A stretch of 8,401 bases of DNA, from the NCBI GenBank assembly GCA_905216195.1, contig CAJMSX010000087.1:1-8401 (forward strand). The letters run 5' to 3'. The position numbers and the translations under genes were made by a program. The notes under the pieces are model-generated. The model had not been told where the DNA came from. It was given only the letters and a program-made list of their open reading frames with translations, and made no database searches. Every line of letters starts with the position of its first letter. Position 1 is the first letter of the stretch. This document shows, piece after piece, positions 1-7,281 of the stretch. This DNA is from an uncultured bacterium (GTDB lineage: Bacteria > Bacteroidota > Bacteroidia > Bacteroidales > Marinifilaceae).

Positions 1-2731
1 CTCCGGGACGTAATTCTGAGGGTATCCCGATTTCCGGTTGCAGGTGCAGCCCCGCGTCTTCAATATTGACATTGACGACTCCATATAGTCGGATGGGCCG
101 GTCGTTATCCCGTCCTTCCTGAGGTTGGATGAGGGTGACGTATACATAGAGATTGGGACACATACCGGCCGTGGTTTCGAATTCGAAACCGGTGGAACCG
201 GCTGTGACGGGGATCCGGCGGATATCCCGGAAGCTGCTTCCGTTTTCGAGGCTCACGATGGCAACTCCGTCCCGGGAAGAAGGAAAACTGACTTTTACTT
301 TTTCTCCGGCCCGGTAGCTTTTTTTGTCGGTGGTTATGTTCAGCATAGTCGCCATGTCCTGGCCTTCATAATCCGCCCAGGAGCCGAAGTAAGCGATCAG
401 AGTGGAGGTGTGCCCGGAGGCTTCATCGGTGGCCTGAATACTGTAACGTCCGTAAGCGGGAACCTGGATCTGTGCGGATATGTTCCCGTCGACGGCTTTA
501 ATTTGTTTTTCATACACCGGTTTTTTATAGGACCGGTTGATATACAATCCGCTGGAATTGACATTGGAATCCCACCACCAGCGCCAGCTGAGTTCATATA
601 CTTCGATCCGGACGGATACGGGGGACTTTATTTTTTCACCCGAGGGGTTTAACAGAATGCCGTTTAATCGTACCTTTTCATGGATAGGATACCAGCCGTC
701 TGGAGAAGCGGGTAATTTGATGCCCACATATTGGGTATAAGGAGAATATCGGGTAGAATAGGTAGAGATACTAAAATCGCCCCCTTCTTCGAAAACGCGG
801 GTGGTAAAAGAAGCCTGGAGAATACCGGGAGCGTTCTGGGTTTGTATTTTGTTCAGATCGAACGAAAAATCTCCTTTCTGGCCTGTCGTTCCTTCGAATA
901 ATGTAGCAGAATAGGGTTCGAAGTTTTCGGAGGCGTTGTTAAAAGTATAGTCGGGATAGTTTTTGAAGGAATAATTGCTCCGGTTGAGCCGTACTTCCGT
1001 AATGGCTTTTCGTCCGGGGGTAGGCGCTCCGTTGAGCCAGCGGGTTTTAACTTTAACCTGGGAGTCCGGAAGGCCTTTTCCTACCATTTGCTGGTCGGGA
1101 AATATCATATCAATACTGAGTCGGTTGGGTTTTACCGTTTCGATCCGCAGGGATTTGTAGAAGTTACTGCCTCCGATTTTAATCACAGCTTTCCAATAGC
1201 CGGTAGGAGCATTTTCCGGAGTAAGGAATCGGAAACAATAGATAGGTTCTTTCCCTTTTACCGTTTTTTCTGTTTGTACCAAATTTCCCTGGGGATCGAT
1301 CAGTTGAGCGATAATGGGGTGGCCGTCGGGTAGAACTTCCTCCCTGTCTTCCAGAATAAACGAAAGATAAAGGGGATCGCCGGGTCTCCATACTCCTCGT
1401 TCGCCGTAAATAAAACCTTTGAGTCCCGATTGCACCATTTCGCCGCTAACGTCGAAATTGCTCAAGGATAAGGAAGTAGCGTCGGATATTTTCAGCCAGG
1501 CTTTGTCGTTGTTTTTCCGGGCTTGAACGATAAAAGCGGGAGCTGTGGTTTGCAGATAGGCGAAGCCGTTATTATCGGTACGGACGGAATCCAGTTTCTG
1601 GTTTTGATAATCATACAGGCTCACCGTGCAATTGGCTACGGGTTGAGCGGTTGCAATATCGTTGACGGCAATAAAGTAGGTATTGTCGGCCCCTCGTTTC
1701 GCCAGTAATCCCAGAGAAGTATTGATGATGTTTTTACTGATAAAACGATTACCGGTGTAATAAGAGTCGGTACAAGGATCGTCCCGGTCTTTCCAGTTGT
1801 AGTTGTTGCCGTAATAATAATCGTTGTAATAAGAGTCGTTGCCGTTCCAATCCTGATTGTAGTAATTGGTCCGGTCTTCCGCACTGTCGGCGCAGGCAAG
1901 GGTGGTATAGGATCTTTTAAACCGGATTTCAATGCGGTAAATGACGCCTTTTTCCAGTTCTACCAAATCCGAGAGGTTGATGGTAAAATCGTTCCAGCGG
2001 TTTAAGTCTGTATCGGGGACTTGAGGGGCCAGCTCTATTTTTTTACGGAACACCGGCCGTGCGGTGCGCATCAGATCTCCTTCTCCGTTATAGGAATTTT
2101 GCTGGAGAAAAAAATTCATATTCTGGTTGAATACTTTTATAATTTGAAGGTCTATGGCTTTCAAGGCGACGGCTGAAAAAGGAATAAGTACTTTCCCGTC
2201 GGCGGGAGTAATGATGCCGTTTCCGATAAATTGTACGGCGGGTTTGTCGGAGGGAAGAAAGACGGTTTGGGTGAATGCTTCCTCCAGGGATTTCCCTTCC
2301 GAACTTTTAATGCCTTTGTGTACCGTTACCTCTAATGCTTCCTGCTTTCCGGAAAGATCGTAGTAAAGATAGATGCTGTTTCCGTCAATTTTATACCGGA
2401 TGGGGTTTATTTCGGCAATGGTAATCAAACCCTCCAGATTTTGAGCCGGGGCGACGATCTGCGACAGATCCACCCGTAAGGATTTCCGGTCATTTCCGTT
2501 CAATTGAACATCCAGTACCTGAAATTGATTTTTATTGGGTATATTTACTTCGTAGGTGGGTCCGTTGGTTACTTCTTTACCGAAGCGGAGAAGCAATTTA
2601 TTGCTGTTGTCCTTTTTATGGATGGGACCGACTTTCATCCGGTGGACGTTATTCCGGTGTTCCCATTCTATAGGTACGTTCTGTCCGTCGAGTTCCGCCT
2701 GAACCAGTTCCTGTACTTGTTGAGGGGACAT
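1..2731 (-). CDS. Open downstream part of the macroglobulin gene (partial, from first Met codon after the stop)
   Basis: After the TAA the same frame stays open for about 986 codons to the window edge. The first in-frame ATG is codon 162 of the full gene, at 2731-2729. An automatic caller would probably report a separate large protein from here. A product started here would have no signal peptide and would lack the first domain, so it would not reach the envelope. I therefore treat this as the remainder of the gene starting at 3214 and not as an independent gene. The 77 codons between the stop and this Met still encode recognisable family sequence (DEKTQEFIPEE, NGETYRIKF). Confidence 0.5.
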   Translation of the reverse strand, partial: MSPQQVQELVQAELDGQNVPIEWEHRNNVHRMKVGPIHKKDNSNKLLLRFGKEVTNGPTYEVNIPNKNQFQVLDVQLNGNDRKSLRVDLSQIVAPAQNLEGLITIAEINPIRYKIDGNSIYLYYDLSGKQEALEVTVHKGIKSSEGKSLEEAFTQTVFLPSDKPAVQFIGNGIITPADGKVLIPFSAVALKAIDLQIIKVFNQNMNFFLQQNSYNGEGDLMRTARPVFRKKIELAPQVPDTDLNRWNDFTINLSDLVELEKGVIYRIEIRFKRSYTTLACADSAEDRTNYYNQDWNGNDSYYNDYYYGNNYNWKDRDDPCTDSYYTGNRFISKNIINTSLGLLAKRGADNTYFIAVNDIATAQPVANCTVSLYDYQNQKLDSVRTDNNGFAYLQTTAPAFIVQARKNNDKAWLKISDATSLSLSNFDVSGEMVQSGLKGFIYGERGVWRPGDPLYLSFILEDREEVLPDGHPIIAQLIDPQGNLVQTEKTVKGKEPIYCFRFLTPENAPTGYWKAVIKIGGSNFYKSLRIETVKPNRLSIDMIFPDQQMVGKGLPDSQVKVKTRWLNGAPTPGRKAITEVRLNRSNYSFKNYPDYTFNNASENFEPYSATLFEGTTGQKGDFSFDLNKIQTQNAPGILQASFTTRVFEEGGDFSISTYSTRYSPYTQYVGIKLPASPDGWYPIHEKVRLNGILLNPSGEKIKSPVSVRIEVYELSWRWWWDSNVNSSGLYINRSYKKPVYEKQIKAVDGNISAQIQVPAYGRYSIQATDEASGHTSTLIAYFGSWADYEGQDMATMLNITTDKKSYRAGEKVKVSFPSSRDGVAIVSLENGSSFRDIRRIPVTAGSTGFEFETTAGMCPNLYVYVTLIQPQEGRDNDRPIRLYGVVNVNIEDAGLHLQPEIGIPSELRPG

Positions 2732-2959
2732 ATAATCGGAAGTGTAGAAAGATGCTTGGTAAAGGAGGGTATCGTTATTTTGGTTGATCGTGAGATTCCC
2801 GGGAGAAAAAGAGGCTTGTAAAGGAACGACGCGTAGGGTAAAATTAAAATATTCGTATGCTTTCGGTACAGTTTGCAGGGCGCCTAAACGAAATTTTATA
2901 CGATAGGTTTCTCCGTTACGAAAGCGTTCCTCCGGAATAAATTCCTGGGTTTTTTCGTC

Positions 2960-2962
2960 TTA
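2960..2962 (-). other. Premature in-frame TAA stop codon in the macroglobulin gene
   Basis: The plus strand reads TTA here, so the minus strand reads TAA between codons for GRLYL and DEKTQEF. The protein on both sides is in the same frame and matches the same domain, so a single substitution explains it and an indel does not. One-step ancestors include TTA (Leu), TCA (Ser), CAA (Gln), AAA (Lys), GAA (Glu) and TAT/TAC (Tyr). TAA ends ugd, rnfE and rnfA in this window, so recoding of TAA as sense is unlikely. Confidence 0.9.
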
Positions 2963-3214
2963 CAGGTATAGACGGCCTTTTAGGGCAGGGGATATTTTCA
3001 GGATATCGGCAGGCAAGGGTTCGTCCGGCTGAAATCGGGTGTTATCTACGGCCTCGGTCAAATAAATATAGAGAGGTGAATCGGAAAGAACGGTTCCGGA
3101 CGTATATCCGGAAATATATTTGTCGATTTCAGGTTGTTTCGGTGCGTCAGAGCATTTCCATAAAGAAAGCGTGCACAGTATAAAAAATGCCGATAAAATT
3201 TTAACAGGTGACAT
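2960..3214 (-). CDS. N-terminal fragment of the macroglobulin lipoprotein (84 aa, signal peptide plus start of first domain)
   Basis: This is what would be translated from the normal start up to the premature TAA. The N-terminus is a short basic start followed by a hydrophobic core (ILSAFFILCTLSL) and Cys21, so it looks like a lipoprotein signal. The residues before the cysteine (LWK) fit the usual lipobox poorly, although Bacteroidota lipoboxes are relaxed. Residues 30-84 match the first Ig-like domain of Bacteroidota macroglobulins (ISGYTSG ... LKISPALKGRLYL), ending where homologues continue without a break. On its own it should be a non-functional stub. Confidence 0.6.
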   Translation of the reverse strand: MSPVKILSAFFILCTLSLWKCSDAPKQPEIDKYISGYTSGTVLSDSPLYIYLTEAVDNTRFQPDEPLPADILKISPALKGRLYL

Positions 3215-3253
3215 GATAAACCGATTTATAACGTTTAAATAGAATCACACAGA

Positions 3254-3261
3254 CAAAATTA
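3254..3261 (-). promoter_or_regulatory. Candidate -7 element of the macroglobulin gene promoter
   Basis: The minus strand reads TAATTTTG, a full match to the Bacteroidota housekeeping -7 consensus TAnnTTTG. It would start transcription near 3247, leaving a leader of about 33 bases before the ATG at 3214. I see no good TTTG at the expected -33 position, so strength is unknown. Confidence 0.5.
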
Positions 3262-3304
3262 AGGAAATAAACCCAGAAGTATGGTTTTTAGCTTTTAAAT
3301 TTTC

Positions 3305-3312
3305 TAATTTTG
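3305..3312 (+). promoter_or_regulatory. Candidate -7 element of the ugd-lipid kinase promoter
   Basis: TAATTTTG on the plus strand matches TAnnTTTG exactly and has the same eight bases as the divergent element at 3254-3261. Transcription would start near 3319, giving a leader of about 40 bases. Upstream is T-rich (GGTTTTTAGC at 3283-3292) with no exact -33 TTTG. The leader just before the ATG is A-rich without a Shine-Dalgarno sequence. Confidence 0.5.
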
Positions 3313-3358
3313 TGAGTTTAAAAAAGTTTTTTATAATACCCCTAAAAATCTAAGAAAT

Positions 3359-4672
3359 ATGAGAATATCGGTTGTCGGAACGGGATATGTCGGTTTGGTT
3401 TCAGGTGCTTGTCTGGCTGAAACCGGAGTAACGGTTACCTGTGTGGATGTCAATGCGTCTAAGATTGCTTTACTGAACGAGGGCGATATTCCCATTTATG
3501 AACCGGGATTAGCGGAACTGGTCGCTAAAAACCGGGCGGATGAGCGGTTATTCTTTACGACTTCGATGCAGGAATCGCTGAAAGATGCCGATGCCGTCTT
3601 CATTGCTGTCGGTACCCCTCCCGATGAGGACGGGAGTGCCGATTTGAAATATGTATTGGGAGTGGCACGGGAAATCGGGCAATTACTCGATCATTATGCG
3701 GTGATCGTAACGAAATCTACCGTGCCGGTGGGTACCAACCGGAAAGTAAAAGAAACGATTCTCAGCGAATTGAAAAAAAGAGGAGAGAAGGTGGAATTCG
3801 ATGTGGCCTCCAATCCCGAATTTTTGAAAGAGGGGGATGCCATAAAAGATTTTATGGCGCCGGACCGTATTGTTATCGGAGTGGAATCGGAACGGGCGCA
3901 AAAAACGATGGAACGGCTTTATCACGCTTTTGTACTGAATAATACTCCCCTTCTTTTTATGGATATTCCTTCGGCTGAAATGACAAAATATGCCGCTAAT
4001 TCCATGTTGGCGACCCGTATTTCCTTTATGAACGATATCGCTAATCTCTGCGAGATCGTGGGTGCTAATGTAAATGCAGTAAAGCGGGGGATCGGAAGCG
4101 ATACCCGTATCGGGAAAAAATTCCTGAATGCCGGTTGCGGTTACGGAGGTTCCTGTTTTCCAAAAGATGTGAAAGCTTTGATTAAAACCGGGGAGGAATC
4201 GGGTTACGGGATGGAAGTACTGAAAGCCGTAGAACGGGTCAACGAACGGCAAAAGGGATTACTCTTCGAGAAGATTATGAGACATTACGGGCAGGATATA
4301 CGGGGCCGGCGTTTCGGAATTTGGGGGTTATCTTTCAAACCGGCTACGGATGATATGCGAGAAGCCGCTTCTTTGGTTTTGATTGAGAAACTGCTCTCCG
4401 CCGGCGCTTCGGTACGGGCCTACGATCCGGTGGCCATGCAGGAATGCCGCCGGCGTATCGGTGATCGGATCGAATATGCTTCCAATATGTACGATGCGCT
4501 GAAAGATGCCGATGCGATGGTGGTCGTTACGGAATGGCAGGAATTTAAAATTCCGAAATTCACTTATATCGAAAAGGCATTGAAAGAAAAAATTGTTTTC
4601 GACGGCCGTAATATTTACGATCCGGAACAAATGAAGGAATTTGGATATACCTATTATAGTATCGGAAGATAA
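3359..4672 (+). CDS. ugd: UDP-glucose 6-dehydrogenase (UDP-glucose/GDP-mannose dehydrogenase family)
   Basis: Cytoplasmic enzyme that oxidises UDP-glucose twice with NAD+ to UDP-glucuronate, a precursor for capsule and other surface polysaccharides. The 437-residue length is typical. Seen: N-terminal Rossmann motif GTGYVG (7-12), AVGTPP (83-88), STVPVGT (120-126), NPEFLKEG (152-159), central helix EMTKYAANS (207-215), the catalytic loop GYGGSCFPKD (261-270) with nucleophile Cys266 and Asp270, and a C-terminal NAD/UDP domain with GLSFKPATDDMREA (323-336) and DGRNIYD (415-421). All key residues are present, so it should be active. The start at 3359 puts the GxGxxG motif at the expected distance from the N-terminus. 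Motifs alone do not fully exclude a related substrate such as UDP-ManNAc, but UDP-glucose is the best match. It leads a two-gene unit with the lipid kinase. Confidence 0.93.
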   Translation: MRISVVGTGYVGLVSGACLAETGVTVTCVDVNASKIALLNEGDIPIYEPGLAELVAKNRADERLFFTTSMQESLKDADAVFIAVGTPPDEDGSADLKYVLGVAREIGQLLDHYAVIVTKSTVPVGTNRKVKETILSELKKRGEKVEFDVASNPEFLKEGDAIKDFMAPDRIVIGVESERAQKTMERLYHAFVLNNTPLLFMDIPSAEMTKYAANSMLATRISFMNDIANLCEIVGANVNAVKRGIGSDTRIGKKFLNAGCGYGGSCFPKDVKALIKTGEESGYGMEVLKAVERVNERQKGLLFEKIMRHYGQDIRGRRFGIWGLSFKPATDDMREAASLVLIEKLLSAGASVRAYDPVAMQECRRRIGDRIEYASNMYDALKDADAMVVVTEWQEFKIPKFTYIEKALKEKIVFDGRNIYDPEQMKEFGYTYYSIGR

Positions 4673-4682
4673 TACTTGTTCT

Positions 4683-5573
4683 ATGCGCGTGCTATTTATC
4701 GTCAATCCTATTTCCGGTTACGGATGGGGGAAAAAATTGCCGGAAAAGATTAAAACCTTGATCGAATTCCGGCATATCGATTATACGATCCGGTTTACTG
4801 AGTATGCCGGACATGCCCGGATCATCGCTAAAGAGGCGGTAACCGCAGGCGAATATACCCATATTATAGCCGTAGGAGGAGACGGTACCGTGAGTGAAGT
4901 GGGCACCTCTCTGTACGGAAGCGAAGTGGCTTTTGGCATTGTTTCTCTGGGAAGCGGCAATGGCTTTGCCCGGCATTTGGGTTATTCCTTATCGATGAAA
5001 AAAGCGCTGAAACAAATTTTACTGGAATCCTATGCCTATATTGATATGCTGGAAATGAACGGGGTTTATTTCCTCAATGTAAGCGGGGTCGGATTCGATG
5101 CGGAGGTGGCTCATGAATTCAATCGCTTTAAAACCCGCGGCATACTTTCCTACCTTCGGGCCGGAATAAAAATGTGGTTTCAGTATACCGGGAAAACTTA
5201 TAAAATCACCTACGACGGACACGAATTGACGGATCAGTGTTTCATCCTGAGTTTTGCCAACAGTACGCAGTACGGAAATAATGCCCGTATCGCTCCGCAG
5301 GCTTCGCTAAGGGACGGATTGATGGACCTTTGCCTGCTCAAACGTCCTTCTTACCTGGCCCTCATTCCTTTTTTGATCTATTTGCTGAATTCCGGCCTGA
5401 CAAGGATGAAATATTTTAAGGAGATTCAGTGTAAGGAAGCTGTAGTGGAAGGAGATATCCGGAAAGTCCATGTAGACGGAGAGGCTTTGGAAATGAGTCC
5501 GCCGATCCGGTTAAAAGTTCACCGAAATGCCCTGAAAATGATTGTGCCCAAATTTGCCGGCAAAAAAATTTGA
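4683..5573 (+). CDS. YegS/Rv2252/BmrU-type lipid kinase (diacylglycerol kinase catalytic domain)
   Basis: A 296-residue protein of the DAGK_cat family, which phosphorylates membrane lipids such as diacylglycerol with ATP at the inner face of the cytoplasmic membrane and so feeds phosphatidate back to phospholipid synthesis. Seen: N-terminal NPISGYG (8-14), nucleotide loop GGDGTVSEV (65-73), LGSGNGFARHLG (89-100), NVSGVGFDAEV (132-142), ANSTQYGNNARIAPQA (192-207), DGLMDL (211-216) and C-terminal HVDGEAL (263-269), the usual order for this family. An in-frame ATG at 4641 exists, but it lies inside ugd and adds 14 residues unlike the family. The ATG at 4683 places the first beta strand (MRVLFIVNP) at the N-terminus, 10 bp after the ugd stop, so I chose it. 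Co-transcription with ugd is likely. The exact lipid substrate cannot be read from sequence. Confidence 0.9.
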   Translation: MRVLFIVNPISGYGWGKKLPEKIKTLIEFRHIDYTIRFTEYAGHARIIAKEAVTAGEYTHIIAVGGDGTVSEVGTSLYGSEVAFGIVSLGSGNGFARHLGYSLSMKKALKQILLESYAYIDMLEMNGVYFLNVSGVGFDAEVAHEFNRFKTRGILSYLRAGIKMWFQYTGKTYKITYDGHELTDQCFILSFANSTQYGNNARIAPQASLRDGLMDLCLLKRPSYLALIPFLIYLLNSGLTRMKYFKEIQCKEAVVEGDIRKVHVDGEALEMSPPIRLKVHRNALKMIVPKFAGKKI

Positions 5574-5576
5574 GAA

Positions 5577-6980
5577 TCAGGGTTTCGGGACGCCCAATTC
5601 TTGGGCGACTTTGAACATATAAGTCCGCGCTTCTTCATAGTTGTTGGAGATAATGCCGTCGAGAATAGCCTCTTTGATGGCATTTTTTATGTCTCCGATG
5701 AGGCGACAAGGCGGTAATTGAAACGTATCCATAATTTCTTCTCCGCTGACCGGAGGTTGAAAATTGCGGATGGAATCTTTTTCTTCTACTTCCTTCAGTT
5801 TCCGGCGCACCATCCGGAAGTTATTTAAAAAGCGTTTTACTTTTTCTTCATTTTTGGAGGTAATGTCGGCTTCGGCCAGAGTCATTAAGTCGTCTATATC
5901 GTTCCCCGCATCGAACAGTAGACGGCGTACGGCCGAGTCGGTCACTATTTCTTCGGAAAGGACGATGGGACGCATATGCAGAGAGACGAGTTTCTGTACA
6001 TATTTCATTTTTTCGTTCTGGGGAAGTTTCAATCGGTTGAAAATCCGGGCGACCATTCGTTCGCCCATGTGGTTGTGTCCGTAAAAAGTCCAGCCTTGTC
6101 CTTTGATGAATTTTTTGGTAAGCGGTTTGGCGATATCGTGAAGGAGCGCTGCCCAACGCAGCCACAGATCTTCACTGTGCAGGGCTACCGAATCCAGAAC
6201 GGCCAGGGTATGATAAAAATTGTCTTTGTGTCCGATGCCGCTGATGACTTCTATGCCTTTTAATGCGGTAAGTTCGGGAAAAAACAGTTCCAGCAAGCCC
6301 GATTCTTCCAACAGCATAATTCCTTTGGAAGGTTCGGGAGAAAGCATGATCTTATTGAATTCATCCATGATCCGTTCGGTCGAAACGATCGTCAGGCGTT
6401 TTCTGTATTCGCCTATGGCTCGGAAGGTATTCGTTTCGATCCGGAAATTGAGCTGGGCAGCAAACCGAATCGCCCGCATCATGCGTAGCGGATCGTCGGA
6501 AAAAGTAAGTCCGGGTTCCAGGGGTGTCTGTATTATACGTTCTTCGAGATGGCCTATTCCCCCGAACGGGTCGATCAGTTCGCCGTAATTTTCTGGGTTC
6601 AGGGAAATAGCCAAGGCATTGATGGTAAAATCCCGGCGTTTTTGATCATCGTCGATAGAACCTTCTTCGATGATCGGTTTGCGGGAATGGGAACGATAAG
6701 ATTCTTTCCGGGCTCCCACAAATTCGATGTCCATGCCTTTATAACGGAACATTGCCGTTCCGAAGTTTTTGAAAACGGAGACATGAAGTTTGCCCAGACG
6801 GCTTGCGGCGGTTTCCGCCAATTCGATGCCGTTTCCGTGCACGACAATATCGATATCTTTGGAAGGCCTGTGCAGCAGAAGGTCTCTGACGTATCCCCCG
6901 ATGACAAAAATTTCTATTCCCTTTTCGGCTGCGATGCCGGAAAGAATTTTAAAGATCGGATGGGTGAGGGATAGCTGCAT
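5577..6980 (-). CDS. cca: CCA tRNA nucleotidyltransferase (class II poly(A) polymerase family) with HD domain
   Basis: Adds or repairs the 3'-terminal CCA of tRNAs using CTP and ATP in the cytoplasm. The 467-residue protein has the class II head: GGYVRD (28-33), metal-binding KDIDIV with Asp42 and Asp44 (41-46), RRDFTINALA (115-124), and the base-selecting (E/D)DxxR motif within SDDPLRMMRAIRFA (161-174; Asp163, Arg166), followed by STERIMDEF (200-208). A C-terminal HD phosphohydrolase-like domain follows, with ALLHDIAKP (278-286; His281, Asp282) and GHNHMGE (301-307). All expected residues are intact. The start at 6980 puts the GG-VRD motif at the normal distance. The gene is monocistronic as far as can be seen and converges on the lipid kinase with 3 bp between stops. 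Some bacteria split CC- and A-adding activities between two homologues; motifs here do not settle whether this one does all three additions. The poly(A) polymerase alternative is less likely given the HD domain and length. Confidence 0.9.
   Translation of the reverse strand: MQLSLTHPIFKILSGIAAEKGIEIFVIGGYVRDLLLHRPSKDIDIVVHGNGIELAETAASRLGKLHVSVFKNFGTAMFRYKGMDIEFVGARKESYRSHSRKPIIEEGSIDDDQKRRDFTINALAISLNPENYGELIDPFGGIGHLEERIIQTPLEPGLTFSDDPLRMMRAIRFAAQLNFRIETNTFRAIGEYRKRLTIVSTERIMDEFNKIMLSPEPSKGIMLLEESGLLELFFPELTALKGIEVISGIGHKDNFYHTLAVLDSVALHSEDLWLRWAALLHDIAKPLTKKFIKGQGWTFYGHNHMGERMVARIFNRLKLPQNEKMKYVQKLVSLHMRPIVLSEEIVTDSAVRRLLFDAGNDIDDLMTLAEADITSKNEEKVKRFLNNFRMVRRKLKEVEEKDSIRNFQPPVSGEEIMDTFQLPPCRLIGDIKNAIKEAILDGIISNNYEEARTYMFKVAQELGVPKP
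5591..5607 (+). terminator. Short strong hairpin downstream of the lipid kinase, possible transcription end
   Basis: CGCCCAA and TTGGGCG form a perfect 7-bp stem with a three-base loop, starting 17 bases after the kinase stop codon. It lies within the last codons of the opposing CCA gene (AQELGV), so the pairing may simply reflect coding sequence. There is no proper T tract on either strand directly after it, so it is at best a weak terminator or a 3'-end stabilising structure. Confidence 0.25.
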
Positions 6981-7054
6981 ACGCTGGGGAGATTAATGTA
7001 AAATAAACCGATACAAAATTAGGATATATTTTTTAGATACGAACGCTGGGGAGA
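6981..7054. repeat. 12-bp direct repeat flanking the CCA gene promoter
   Basis: ACGCTGGGGAGA occurs at 6981-6992, directly upstream of the CCA start codon, and again at 7043-7054, just upstream of the -33 position. The copies are 62 bp apart and bracket the candidate promoter. They could be operator half-sites or a small duplication; nothing in the sequence decides this. Confidence 0.45.
7014..7021 (-). promoter_or_regulatory. Candidate -7 element of the CCA gene promoter
   Basis: The minus strand reads TAATTTTG, matching TAnnTTTG and identical to the two elements near 3254 and 3305. A TTCG (plus-strand CGAA at 7040-7043), one mismatch from the -33 TTTG, lies 18 bases upstream. Transcription would begin near 7007, about 27 bases before the ATG at 6980. 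The leader ends in CCCCAGCGT directly before the ATG, without a Shine-Dalgarno sequence. Confidence 0.5.
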
Positions 7055-7245
7055 AAATTTACGTTATCCGGAGAAATTATTCTTTTGCCGAATGTTTTTA
7101 ATACTTGCGGAGGAAAATAAAGAATCTTAAAAAATAGATCAACCGATGCAAGAAAAGAGAAAGGGATTATCCGATCCGGAAGAGGGCGGATATTGTGATA
7201 CCGGATTTTTCACATGTCCAGGTGAAAGACTTCTTCGAAGCGTTT

Positions 7246-7281
7246 TAAATCCCGAAAGTGAAGGTTGACTTTCGGGATTTA
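7246..7281 (-). terminator. Strong hairpin, probable terminator of the rnf operon
   Basis: TAAATCCCGAAAGT at 7246-7259 and ACTTTCGGGATTTA at 7268-7281 form a perfect 14-bp stem with an eight-base loop, 87 bases beyond the rnfA stop codon. On the minus strand it is followed by AAAACG, with no T tract, and on the plus strand by CTTTTCC. It is therefore not a textbook intrinsic terminator, but it is the only strong structure after the operon and could also block plus-strand transcription. Confidence 0.5.

Larger units (their letters stand above)
1..3214 (-). pseudogene. Alpha-2-macroglobulin family lipoprotein, N-terminal 1071 codons, interrupted by one in-frame TAA
   Basis: Reading the minus strand from the ATG at 3214-3212 gives one continuous frame to base 1, broken only by TAA at codon 85; the gene continues beyond the window. 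Bacterial members of this family are long envelope proteins thought to trap proteases by a bait region and, often, a thioester. Seen here: a signal peptide with a cysteine at residue 21, a first macroglobulin-like domain (about 30-120) split by the stop, further beta domains, a Tyr/Asn/Asp-rich loop (about 450-486) between Cys441 and Cys481, an MG2 signature GFIYGERGVWRPGD at 600-613, and from about 954 a domain resembling the A2M N-terminal region 2 (motifs LYVYVTLIQP and PIRLYGVVNV). Full Bacteroidota homologues are roughly 1800-1900 residues, so the thioester and receptor-like domains would lie outside the window. Family assignment is firm. Whether it is a true pseudogene or a base error is not resolved. 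No pbpC-type partner is visible. Confidence 0.85.

Noticed and set aside
125..652. 175-residue open frame on the plus strand
   Set aside because: It is antisense to the macroglobulin frame, which matches its family across this stretch. The plus-strand product has no recognisable features.
1780..1850. Possible microsatellite or CRISPR-like repeat in the GTAATAATA/TCGTTG stretch
   Set aside because: The units are short, irregular and in frame, and encode a Tyr/Asn/Asp-rich loop; there are no regular repeats with unique spacers.
2960..2962. Recoding of TAA as an amino acid
   Set aside because: TAA ends ugd, rnfE and rnfA normally in the same window, and no structure typical of recoding was seen after the stop.
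3683..4252. 189-residue open frame on the minus strand opposite ugd
   Set aside because: It lies wholly inside the strongly supported ugd gene and shows no family motifs; its length follows from codon use on the other strand.
4641..4682. Upstream ATG giving the lipid kinase 14 extra residues
   Set aside because: The added residues are polar, lie within the ugd 3' end and precede the natural first beta strand; the ATG at 4683 fits the family N-terminus.
7146..7268. 40-residue plus-strand small frame (starts MQEKRKGLSD)
   Set aside because: It has no Shine-Dalgarno sequence or full -7 element upstream and no recognisable family, and it ends inside the hairpin at 7246-7281.
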